A stretch of DNA of 64,000 bases from CAVYUC01 sp963783085 (GTDB lineage Bacteria > Bacteroidota > Bacteroidia > Bacteroidales > Prolixibacteraceae): positions 124,001 to 188,000 of the forward strand of contig CAWAMJ010000010.1 of the NCBI GenBank assembly GCA_963783085.1. Direction: 5' to 3'. Each line of letters starts with the position of its first letter. Position 1 is the first letter of the stretch. The notes under the pieces are model-generated. The model saw only the letters and a program-made list of their open reading frames with translations. It had not been told where the DNA came from and did no database searches. Positions 23,306 to 30,950 of the stretch are shown piece after piece. The translations under genes and the position numbers were made by a program.

Positions 23306-23611
23306 ATGGATAAATTAGCAAACATTCACCCCGGAGAGATTTTACTTGAGGAATTTTTACGTCCTCTTAAAATAACTGCATATAGACTGTCAAAAGACAC
23401 GGATATACCTCAAACTCGTATTTCACAAATAATTAAAGGTAAACGGAGGATTACAGCCGATACCGCAGTTCGGTTTAGTTCTTATTTTGGTAATTCTGCA
23501 AAGTTTTGGCTTGGATTGCAGGACGATTATGACATCGAGGAGGAAAAGGAGGATAAAGAAGATATATTGATAAAGATAAAGAAAAACGCACCACAACACA
23601 TGTTTAAGTAA
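23306..23611 (+). CDS. higA: HigA-family antitoxin, orphan
   Basis: 101 residues with the HigA opening IHPGEILLEEFLRPLKITAY, a Cro/C1 helix-turn-helix (SKDTDIPQTRISQIIKGKRR) and the trailing FSSYFGNSAKFWLGLQDDYD. A strong ribosome-binding site (AAAGGAGG) precedes it. In an intact locus it would neutralise HigB and repress its operon. Here its cognate toxin survives only as a C-terminal stub, so it may persist as a regulator or anti-addiction antitoxin. The tail is rich in Glu and Lys. Confidence 0.92.
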   Translation: MDKLANIHPGEILLEEFLRPLKITAYRLSKDTDIPQTRISQIIKGKRRITADTAVRFSSYFGNSAKFWLGLQDDYDIEEEKEDKEDILIKIKKNAPQHMFK

Positions 23612-23842
23612 CAGAGCAGCTTTGAAACTTTCGATAATTGAGGAGGTTATCCAAAGAACGCCAACTTTTTTTGGAACCAGTCAAAATTTAATGATGACAA
23701 AATCTAAAAAAAGGAAAAATCCACTATTGGTTGTCGAAAAACAACTGAAAGTAGTGAAATAACAACCGTAAGTAGCTGATGATTTTATGATTTGCCAACA
23801 GGTCAGGTTAACTTTGTAGCATCATTTATAAAAAAAACGAAG

Positions 23843-24739
23843 ATGCTAAATTCAAAATTAATTGGCGATAAAATTGCCACGGCAAGAAAGAGAACTACTC
23901 TTTCACAAGCAGAACTTGCACAGCAAGTATCAATAAGTCCTCAGGCAGTAGGAAAATGGGAACGCGGAGAATCAACGCCCGATATCATGACTTTAAATCG
24001 TATAGCGGAAATTCTTAACGTTGACCTTAACTATTTTTCTGACAGCTTTCATATTGAGAAAGAGGAAAATACAACTTTTGATAATTCTGAAAACAATTTT
24101 GATGAGTTACCTGAAATCAAAAAAAATAAGCCAGGTTGGGATTTGTCAAAACAAAATCTGATTGACAGCGATTTTTCCGGTTTAAAAAATCTACATGAAA
24201 AACTAAGCTCTGCAAATATTCAAAAGTGCTTGTTTATTGGTGCTGAGATGTCTGGACTTGTACTGAATAACAATAATGTTGCTGACTGTAACTTTTCGAA
24301 TTCAGACATTGGCAAGAGCCAAATTCAGAAATCCATGATTGCAAAAAGTACATTTGTAAACTGCTCACTAAAAAGTACTAAATTCTCAAAAAGCTTTATC
24401 GAAGGTTGTGATTTTACTGAAGCCGATTTTACTGAAACAGTGTTTAACAAAGGAGGTTTTGGTAAAAACACAATTTTAAATGCAAAATTTAATTATACAA
24501 GTTTTATCGAAATGGCAATTCAGGATATTGTTTTTGATGGCGTATTGGAGGATTGCCGATTTGAAAATTGTACTTTTTATCGGGTTAAATTTCAGGAAGC
24601 AACAATAATAAATACATTTTTCAAGAACAATAAAAGAATTAAACGAGTGCAGTTTATTGACTGTAAAGTAGATAAATTGACTTATGCCTTCCTGAAAAAC
24701 AACCTTGCAGACTTGAAAGGAATAACTTTAATATCTTGA
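23843..24739 (+). CDS. XRE helix-turn-helix protein with pentapeptide-repeat domain
   Basis: I start at the ATG at 23843; upstream codons lie in a region resembling a promoter (TAACTTTG at 23809-23816). The 298-residue product has a canonical Cro/C1 HTH (IGDKIATARKRTTLSQAELA, SPQAVGKWERGESTP) in residues 1-70 and an acidic linker. A right-handed beta-helix of pentapeptide repeats follows from about 110 to 280 (DSDFSG, ADCNFSNSD, EGCDFTEADFTE, EDCRFENCTF). Similar domain pairings occur in regulators; pentapeptide domains can also mimic DNA. The ligand is unknown. It appears to be a single-gene unit. Confidence 0.85.
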   Translation: MLNSKLIGDKIATARKRTTLSQAELAQQVSISPQAVGKWERGESTPDIMTLNRIAEILNVDLNYFSDSFHIEKEENTTFDNSENNFDELPEIKKNKPGWDLSKQNLIDSDFSGLKNLHEKLSSANIQKCLFIGAEMSGLVLNNNNVADCNFSNSDIGKSQIQKSMIAKSTFVNCSLKSTKFSKSFIEGCDFTEADFTETVFNKGGFGKNTILNAKFNYTSFIEMAIQDIVFDGVLEDCRFENCTFYRVKFQEATIINTFFKNNKRIKRVQFIDCKVDKLTYAFLKNNLADLKGITLIS

Positions 24740-24825
24740 AAATAGTAGACTAAGGTTAATTTACAGACTTTATTTTCATACATATTGCCGATATAAAGCG
24801 CTCAATATATTCTTAAAAATACATC

Positions 24826-25424
24826 ATGGCGAAATTAAATATTTTTTCGGAAGAACAAATAATTCAAAAATTACGATTTGAAAATCCCTGGTGGAAAAAC
24901 GGTTGTATCGATGAATATTATTCTTTGATGAAAAGGAGATTGTATTTTGATGTATTTAAACCGCTTGTAATTGACAATCCATCTATTTAACAAATCCCTC
25001 GTTAAGAAGTGCTTTTTTTTCTCCAATTTCTGCAAATAATGATTTTATCGGGAATATGGTTGAAACTGCGATCTTTTCGCAATGGAGCCATAATTCAGAG
25101 TTTTTACCTTTTTATGCACGTTGGAGTAACGGCGAAGTTGATATCGTGGGCTTAAATACGAAGCAAAAACCTACCTGGGCTGTTGAAATAAAGTGGAGCA
25201 ACAGATTTGCAAAAGATACTCGACTTTTAAATAACCTAAAATCATTTTGCCTCAAAAATGGAATTACCAGAACTTTAGTAACATCAAAAAGCATTGACAT
25301 TATTAAAAAAGACAGTGAAATTCAATATGACTTTACGCCTTCAAGTTTATATTGTTATACAGTTGGACGAAATGCAGTGCAAAGAAAAATTACTGATTCG
25401 GGTTCAATATTTGAGAATGAATAA
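24826..25424 (+). pseudogene. AAA ATPase/DUF4143 protein, internal deletion
   Basis: The first 54 codons (MAKLNIFSEEQIIQKLRFEN, then KRRLYFDVFKPLV) are the start of a DUF4143-type ATPase and end at TAA 24988-24990. From 24981, in a different frame, the C-terminus of the same family resumes: YLTNPSLRSAFFSPIS, GNMVETAIFSQW, VEIKWSNRF, ending at 25424. The central ATPase with Walker A and B is absent, so roughly 300 codons were deleted. A start at 25056 would give an isolated C-terminal fragment of 122 residues. Confidence 0.78.
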
Positions 25425-25535
25425 AAACGTCCTGTAATACATTTGTTTTAATCACACTGCAAACCAGCAACAATCCGTCACAGTTCACTGGTACTCTTTC
25501 ATTTTTCCGTAATTTTAACAATAAAAGAAATTAGT

Positions 25536-25802
25536 ATGATGAATCCAAAAGTGATGCGGAAGCAGATTTTTCAGTTCGTTGAAAATCAAATGAAGGAAAA
25601 TAATCCGCCGGAAACGAAAAAGACGTTCGACAGGCTCAGAAAAGCGGGATACACCAAATACGAAGCGAAGCAATTCATCGGGCAGTGTGTTGCAGTGGAA
25701 TTATTTAAGGTGATGAAACACCAGGAACCGTTTGATGAAGAACGTTATGTGAACAACCTCAGAAATTTACCCGAAGAACCTTTCGATGATTCAGAGGATT
25801 GA
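25536..25802 (+). CDS. small conserved-looking protein of unknown function
   Basis: 88 residues, acidic and helical. The features NNPPETKKTFDRLRKAGYTK, AVELFKVMKHQEPFDEERYV and NNLRNLP recall short bacterial proteins that begin with a PPET segment and end with FDExRYVxxLxxLP. I do not know a function. It has two tandem ATGs and lies just outside the decayed island, 110 bp before sucC. It has its own short leader. Confidence 0.7.
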   Translation: MMNPKVMRKQIFQFVENQMKENNPPETKKTFDRLRKAGYTKYEAKQFIGQCVAVELFKVMKHQEPFDEERYVNNLRNLPEEPFDDSED

Positions 25803-25865
25803 TCTCATCTGTTAATTCTCGCGAAAAAAGCCGTTTTTTATTAGGCATAGGTTCTTATAATTTGG

Positions 25866-25873
25866 TATTTTTG
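25866..25873 (+). promoter_or_regulatory. probable sucC -7 element (TATTTTTG)
   Basis: Matches TAnnTTTG, 39 bp before the sucC ATG. No clear -33 element. Confidence 0.4.
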
Positions 25874-25912
25874 ACGATTAAAATTTTTTGGTCTACATTC
25901 TAAAATAATAAC

Positions 25913-27046
25913 ATGAAGATTCACGAATATCAAGCCCGAAACTTATTCAGGAAGTACGGGATTCCTGTTCCGAATGGCGTGGTGTGCCATACGGTTGATG
26001 AAGTTGAACACAAAGTTCCGAACGATGATAAGCTGCGCGTGGTAAAAGCCCAGGTGCATGTTGGCGGCCGTGGAAAAGCCGGTGGTGTTAAACTGGCAAA
26101 AACCAAAGCCGAAGCCATCGAAAAGGCAGGTCAGATTCTTGGAATGGACATCAAAGGCCTGAAAGTAGAAAAAGTGTTGGTGGCCGATGCTGTCGACATT
26201 GAAAAAGAATTCTACATCGGGTTGATCAACGACCGTAATTCGAAGTCGGTAACGCTGATGGCCAGCGCCGAGGGAGGCGTTGAAATTGAAGAAGTGGCCC
26301 GCGTTTCGCCGGAGAAAATCATTAAAATGTCCATCGACCCAACTATGGGATTAATGGAATGGCAGGCACGGAAAATTGCGCTGCAACTTTTTTCCGATCC
26401 AAAGCAGGTTCGCCAGGCAGCCTCAATTTTCGTTAAACTTTATCAGTTGTATGTTGATACCGATTCTTCGCTGGCAGAAATTAACCCGCTGGTACTTACA
26501 CCCGATAAGCAGGTGCTGGCCATCGACGGAAAAATGAATTTCGATGATAACGGCCTGTTCCGTCAAAAAGAGATACTGGCCATGCGCGAAGTGACCGAAG
26601 ATGAGCAAAAAGAGATCGACGCCAACGAAAAAGGTTTATCATACATTAAACTCGACGGTAACATTGGTTGTATGGTTAACGGCGCCGGACTGGCTATGGC
26701 TACCATGGACATGATTAAACTGTACGGCGGCGAACCGGCAAATTTCCTCGATATTGGCGGTTCTTCCAATCCGCAGAAAGTAATCGACGCAATGAACATC
26801 CTGTTAAGCGACAAAAACGTGAAGTCCGTGATGATTAACATCTTTGGCGGAATCACCCGCTGCGATGATGTTGCCCGCGGTTTGGTGACTGCATTGAAAA
26901 ATATTGATACTGAAATTCCGATTGTAGTCCGTTTGTCCGGAACAAATGCAAAGGAAGGCCTCGAAATTATTAAGGAATATGGCTTACCCAACGTTTCAAC
27001 CATGAGCGAGGCAGCGCAGAAAGCAATTGAGTTAAGCCAGCAGTAG
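25913..27046 (+). CDS. sucC: succinyl-CoA ligase, beta subunit
   Basis: 377 residues with the ATP-grasp N-terminus (MKIHEYQARNLFRKYGIPVP, KAQVHVGGRGKAGGVKLAK) and the CoA-ligase C-terminal domain with NIFGGITRCDDVARG. It forms the nucleotide-binding half of the enzyme that converts succinyl-CoA to succinate with ATP/GTP formation, or the reverse. Length is normal. It precedes sucD on the same strand. The 72-bp gap to sucD is filled with a heptamer-like repeat array, yet the two are presumably one operon. Confidence 0.97.
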   Translation: MKIHEYQARNLFRKYGIPVPNGVVCHTVDEVEHKVPNDDKLRVVKAQVHVGGRGKAGGVKLAKTKAEAIEKAGQILGMDIKGLKVEKVLVADAVDIEKEFYIGLINDRNSKSVTLMASAEGGVEIEEVARVSPEKIIKMSIDPTMGLMEWQARKIALQLFSDPKQVRQAASIFVKLYQLYVDTDSSLAEINPLVLTPDKQVLAIDGKMNFDDNGLFRQKEILAMREVTEDEQKEIDANEKGLSYIKLDGNIGCMVNGAGLAMATMDMIKLYGGEPANFLDIGGSSNPQKVIDAMNILLSDKNVKSVMINIFGGITRCDDVARGLVTALKNIDTEIPIVVRLSGTNAKEGLEIIKEYGLPNVSTMSEAAQKAIELSQQ

Positions 27047-27112
27047 TTAAAGTTCAAAGTTTAAAGTTTAAAGTTCAAGGTTCAAAGTTCAAGGTTCAAA
27101 GTTTAAAGTGAT
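27047..27112. repeat. 7-bp repeat array (AAAGTTC/AAAGTTT/AAGGTTC)
   Basis: Nine or so units, starting at the last base of the sucC stop codon and ending a few bases before the sucD ATG. It replaces the whole intercistronic space. Confidence 0.9.
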
Positions 27113-27118
27113 TTAGAA

Positions 27119-27991
27119 ATGAGTATACTGATAAATAAAGATACAAAAGTTTTAGTTCAGGGAATAACCGGCCGCGATGGCGCTTTCCATACTTCGAAAA
27201 TGCTTGATTACGGCACCAACATTGTTGGCGGAATTTCACCCGGTAAAGGCGGAAGCGAAGTTGGTCACGTTCGCGTTTTTGATACAGTCGAAGAAGCAGT
27301 GAAAGCTACCGGCGCCAATGCTTCCGTTATTTTTGTACCGGCGCCGTTTGCCGGCGATGCAATTCTCGAAGCCAGTTACGCCGGTGTGGAACTGGTGGTT
27401 TGTATCACTGAAGGCGTTCCGGTTCAGGATATGATTAAAGTAATGCCGGTGCTGAAACAAAACGGCACCAAACTCATCGGCGCCAACTGCCCGGGACTGA
27501 TTACTCCCGATGAATGCCTGATTGGAATTTTGCCGGGAATGATTTTCAAAAAAGGAAATGTAGGTCTGATTTCGCGCTCCGGAACATTAACCTACGAAGT
27601 GGTGAACATGCTCACCGAAAGCGGGCTCGGACAAACCACCTGTGTGGGAATCGGCGGCGATCCGGTTGCAGGGCTCTATTTCATTGATTTACTCGAAATG
27701 TACGAAAACGATCCGGACACCGATGCCGTGGTGTTAATTGGAGAGATCGGCGGCGACGCGGAAGAACAGGCTGCAAAATACATCAAGGAAAATATGACCA
27801 AACCGGTTGTGGCATTTATCGCCGGACAATCGGCCCCTCCGGGAAAACGGATGGGTCATGCCGGCGCCATTATTTCCAGCGGCTCGGGAACTGCCGAAGA
27901 GAAAATTAAAGCGTTTAACGAAGCCGGAGTTCCGGTGGCCAATGAACCCGGACAAATTCCGGGACTGGTGAAAGAAAAATTGGGATTATAA
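27119..27991 (+). CDS. sucD: succinyl-CoA ligase, alpha subunit
   Basis: 290 residues. The N-terminal CoA-binding domain starts VLVQGITGRDGAFHTSKMLD and includes FVPAPFAGDAILEA. The second half carries LIGEIGGDAEEQAA and GKRMGHAGAIISSGSG, whose histidine (in GHAGA) is the one phosphorylated during catalysis. It pairs with SucC just upstream. Two hairpins follow, the second a terminator. Normal length, no oddities. Confidence 0.97.
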   Translation: MSILINKDTKVLVQGITGRDGAFHTSKMLDYGTNIVGGISPGKGGSEVGHVRVFDTVEEAVKATGANASVIFVPAPFAGDAILEASYAGVELVVCITEGVPVQDMIKVMPVLKQNGTKLIGANCPGLITPDECLIGILPGMIFKKGNVGLISRSGTLTYEVVNMLTESGLGQTTCVGIGGDPVAGLYFIDLLEMYENDPDTDAVVLIGEIGGDAEEQAAKYIKENMTKPVVAFIAGQSAPPGKRMGHAGAIISSGSGTAEEKIKAFNEAGVPVANEPGQIPGLVKEKLGL

Positions 27992-28067
27992 GTAAACCTC
28001 TTAATCCCATGTGAAATGTGACGAAGGAAGCCGGACTTTCCTAAATCCGGCATTACCAAAATATGTT

Positions 28068-28097
28068 AAACCGGTTGCTGAAAAGTAGCCGGTTTTT
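28068..28097 (+). terminator. rho-independent terminator after sucD
   Basis: AAACCGG (28068-28074), loop, CCGGTTTTT (28089-28097). A weaker hairpin, GCCGGA/TCCGGC at 28030-28051, precedes it without a U-run. Confidence 0.75.
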
Positions 28098-28148
28098 CTG
28101 ATCCGTCCAGCGGTTGGACCAGCTCGATGGATAGTAATAAAGCTTCTT

Positions 28149-30011
28149 TCAATTTACCACCAGCAACGGAATTTTAATTTTATGTCTCACGGCATCAACG
28201 GTGGTGCCAAAAATCAAATCTTTCAAACCCTTGTGTCCGTGTGCTCCCATCACCAGCAGATCAATGTCGCGGGTGGAAATGATTTTGGCGATTTCATTCG
28301 CTGCGTTTCCAAATCCTATTTTTATGCCGGATTGATATCCAAGTTCGTTCAGTTTTGCTTGATATTTCGTTAAACTACCGGTGTCCAGATGCGTTTCGAA
28401 GTCGAGTGTATTTTTACCCAGATACCGCGCCGCAGCACTTTCCACCACATGAATGAAAGTATAGTTTGCTATTTTCCCACCCTGGTTTAATGCGCTTTTT
28501 ATAATCATTTGATCATTTCCTGAAAAATCGATGGCAATGCCAATGTGTTTGTATCGAAAGGATTCAATTTGATCAAAATCGATGGCTTGTCCGTGAGGCA
28601 ATTTTGTTTCTTTTTTTCGTTTTGAAACGAGAAACGGATGAATGAAAACATAAATTAACAGGAAAAGCGACGCAACTGCAACTGGTACTACCGTAGTATA
28701 TATGTATATTCTGTTATTATCCGCCGCGGTAATCCATCCTGAAATTTCATCAATAACCAGTTGAACATTCAGGTAAACGATAATCGACGCACTGATCCAG
28801 GCCAGGGTTTTCACCCACCATTTAATCGTAAATTCCTTCATTATTTTCCTGTCGGAAGTAAAATGAATAAGTGGAATTACTGCAAATCCAAGTTGCAGGC
28901 TCAATACAACCTGGCTAAGTACGAGAAGGTTTCCCAACGCCTGATTGCCAAAGTAAAGGATGGTAAAAATGGCCGGGGCAATGGCCAGCAAACGGGTAAT
29001 CAACCTTCGCAGCCACGGCTGGATTCGCAAATTCAAATGGCCTTCCATTACAATCTGCCCCGCGAGAGTTCCGGTAATTGTTGAACTTTGTCCGGCGGCA
29101 ATTAACGCAATTCCAAAAAAAGTGGGAGCCGTTTTTCCAAATAAATTGTGGAGCAATTCAGATGCATCCTGTATTTCGGCAACCTGAAAATAGCCGTTAA
29201 CATAAAATGCTGCTGCAGCCAGAACTAAAATTGCAGCGTTAACAAAAAAAGCCATATTCAATGCAATAGCGGTATCAAAAAAATTCCATTTTAATGCATT
29301 TTTTATACCTGCCGTGGTTTTTTCAATTTTCCGGGTTTGAACCAGCGAAGAATGCAGGTACAGGTTGTGGGGCATTACGGTTGCGCCAATTATTCCAATT
29401 GCAATGTATAATGCATTGCCGGTCAGCCGCGATGGAATAAATCCGCCGGCTAAGTTGCCATACACCGGAGAAACGATAAACATTTCAACAATAAAAGAAA
29501 TGCCAATGATCGACACCAGCGAAACGATAAAAACTTCCATGGCGCGCATCCCTTTGTTCAGAAGAAAAAGAAGTAAAATAGTATCGAGCGCTGTAAGGCT
29601 GATGCCCCAAATCAGCGGCAGGCCGAAGAGTAAATTCAAACCAATGGCCATCCCCACAATTTCAGCCAAATCGCAGGCTGCAATTGCAATTTCCGCTATA
29701 ATGTATAAAGGAATGTTAGCCCATTTCGGGTAAGTATATCTCGAAGCCTGTGCCAAATCCATTCCCCGCACGATGCCGAGCCTCGCACTCAACGACTGCA
29801 AAAGCACGGCAATCAGGTTCGACATTAGCAGCACCCAGATTAGTTTATACCCAAAAGCGGATCCGCCGGCAATATCGGTCGCCCAATTCCCGGGGTCCAT
29901 ATAACCCACACTTACCAAATAAGCAGGACCAATAAAGGCCAGTATTTTCCGCCAGCCTTTCTTATCGGTATGTACTGTGGAATGTACTTCGCTTAACGAC
30001 TCTGTTCTCAT
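28149..30011 (-). CDS. mntH: Nramp divalent-metal transporter fused to a UspA domain
   Basis: 620 residues. The first 450 contain about eleven membrane helices with Nramp signatures: DPGN (MDPGNWATDIAGG) in helix 1 and MPHNLYLHSS in helix 6, whose Asp, Asn and backbone bind Mn(II)/Fe(II), and GQSSTITGTLAGQIVMEG. After a basic linker the last 145 residues form a UspA fold ending VMGAHGHKGLKDLIFGTTVD. The fusion suggests nucleotide or stress sensing of transport. It is divergent from an MntR-type regulator with a palindromic operator between them, so control by Mn or Fe is likely. Confidence 0.93.
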   Translation of the reverse strand: MRTESLSEVHSTVHTDKKGWRKILAFIGPAYLVSVGYMDPGNWATDIAGGSAFGYKLIWVLLMSNLIAVLLQSLSARLGIVRGMDLAQASRYTYPKWANIPLYIIAEIAIAACDLAEIVGMAIGLNLLFGLPLIWGISLTALDTILLLFLLNKGMRAMEVFIVSLVSIIGISFIVEMFIVSPVYGNLAGGFIPSRLTGNALYIAIGIIGATVMPHNLYLHSSLVQTRKIEKTTAGIKNALKWNFFDTAIALNMAFFVNAAILVLAAAAFYVNGYFQVAEIQDASELLHNLFGKTAPTFFGIALIAAGQSSTITGTLAGQIVMEGHLNLRIQPWLRRLITRLLAIAPAIFTILYFGNQALGNLLVLSQVVLSLQLGFAVIPLIHFTSDRKIMKEFTIKWWVKTLAWISASIIVYLNVQLVIDEISGWITAADNNRIYIYTTVVPVAVASLFLLIYVFIHPFLVSKRKKETKLPHGQAIDFDQIESFRYKHIGIAIDFSGNDQMIIKSALNQGGKIANYTFIHVVESAAARYLGKNTLDFETHLDTGSLTKYQAKLNELGYQSGIKIGFGNAANEIAKIISTRDIDLLVMGAHGHKGLKDLIFGTTVDAVRHKIKIPLLVVN

Positions 30012-30058
30012 TTTTAATCTTCAAATTTTAGCAACAAATGCAAATCCAGTTGTTAAAC

Positions 30059-30072
30059 TTAGATTAATCTAA
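30059..30072. promoter_or_regulatory. putative MntR/DtxR-type operator
   Basis: A perfect 14-bp palindrome, TTAGATTAATCTAA, midway in the 103-bp divergent gap. A half-like copy (TTAGATAAA) follows at 30081-30089. It lies just upstream of the -7 element for the regulator and can act on both genes. Confidence 0.65.
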
Positions 30073-30093
30073 CAATACTATTAGATAAATGTT

Positions 30094-30101
30094 TATTTTT
30101 G
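30094..30101 (+). promoter_or_regulatory. probable mntR -7 element (TATTTTTG)
   Basis: Matches TAnnTTTG, 13 bp before the mntR ATG, so the leader would be very short. Confidence 0.35.
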
Positions 30102-30114
30102 AAAAAACGGAAAT

Positions 30115-30774
30115 ATGGCGTCACAAACTGAGGAAAATTATTTAAAATCGCTGTACATGCTCACCGGTTCAAAAAAAGGTGTAAATGCAAAAGATTTGAG
30201 CGCTTCGCTGCAGGTTAGGCTTCCAACTGTGAACAGCATGATAAATAACCTGAAAAATAAGGAGTTGGTAAATTACGAAAAGTACAAGCCGATTTCGCTC
30301 ACCGGCAAAGGGAAAAAAATGGCAGCATTAATTTTGCGCAAACACCGGTTAACTGAAATGTACCTGGTTGATAAAATGGGTTTTGGCTGGGAAGAAGTGC
30401 ATGATATTGCCGAGCAGGTGGAACATATCGATTCGCCGGTATTTTTTGAACGCATGGATGAACTGCTCGGTTTTCCGAAATTCGACCCGCACGGATCGCC
30501 CATTCCGGATAAAAACGGACAAGTTTCCCACGAATTCAAAGTGCGGTTAAGCGATTGCAGTTCCGGCAACCGCGTAATGCTGGCAGCGCTGACTCATGAT
30601 TCTTCTGAATTTTTGAGATTTTTGAATAAACATGAATTGAAGTTGGGAATGGAACTCGAAATAAATTCGGTTGAACCCTTCGATAACAGTATGGTTGTCA
30701 GTTATAAAAATCATCCGGTGCAAATGCTTTCGAAAACGGTATGCGATCGGTTGCTGGTTGAACCTTTCGTTTGA
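30115..30774 (+). CDS. mntR: DtxR/MntR-family metal-dependent regulator
   Basis: 219 residues. An N-terminal winged helix (EENYLKSLYMLTGSKKGVNA, LQVRLPTVNSMINNLKNKEL) is followed by the dimerisation and metal-binding domain with histidines and glutamates characteristic of this family (RKHRLTEMYLVDKMGF, EEVHDIAEQVEHIDS). The C-terminal 70 residues look like a FeoA/SH3 domain. It represses transporters when Mn or Fe is plentiful. Its divergent neighbour is the Nramp transporter. I use mntR because of that pairing; iron as the effector is not excluded. Confidence 0.85.
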   Translation: MASQTEENYLKSLYMLTGSKKGVNAKDLSASLQVRLPTVNSMINNLKNKELVNYEKYKPISLTGKGKKMAALILRKHRLTEMYLVDKMGFGWEEVHDIAEQVEHIDSPVFFERMDELLGFPKFDPHGSPIPDKNGQVSHEFKVRLSDCSSGNRVMLAALTHDSSEFLRFLNKHELKLGMELEINSVEPFDNSMVVSYKNHPVQMLSKTVCDRLLVEPFV

Positions 30775-30950
30775 CGAATTTACCCGGTATTTAAATTCTG
30801 ATTAATTATACATCTCCGGGTAGTTGCAAAAAAGCTGGCTTACAATCAGGTAATGAGCAGTACCCTGCAACCAACAGCGTCTTTTTTGTGTTCTTATTAT
30901 GAAAGTCAGCATTTGAACCTTCGCGCACAATTTAAAACGATAGTTTTTCA

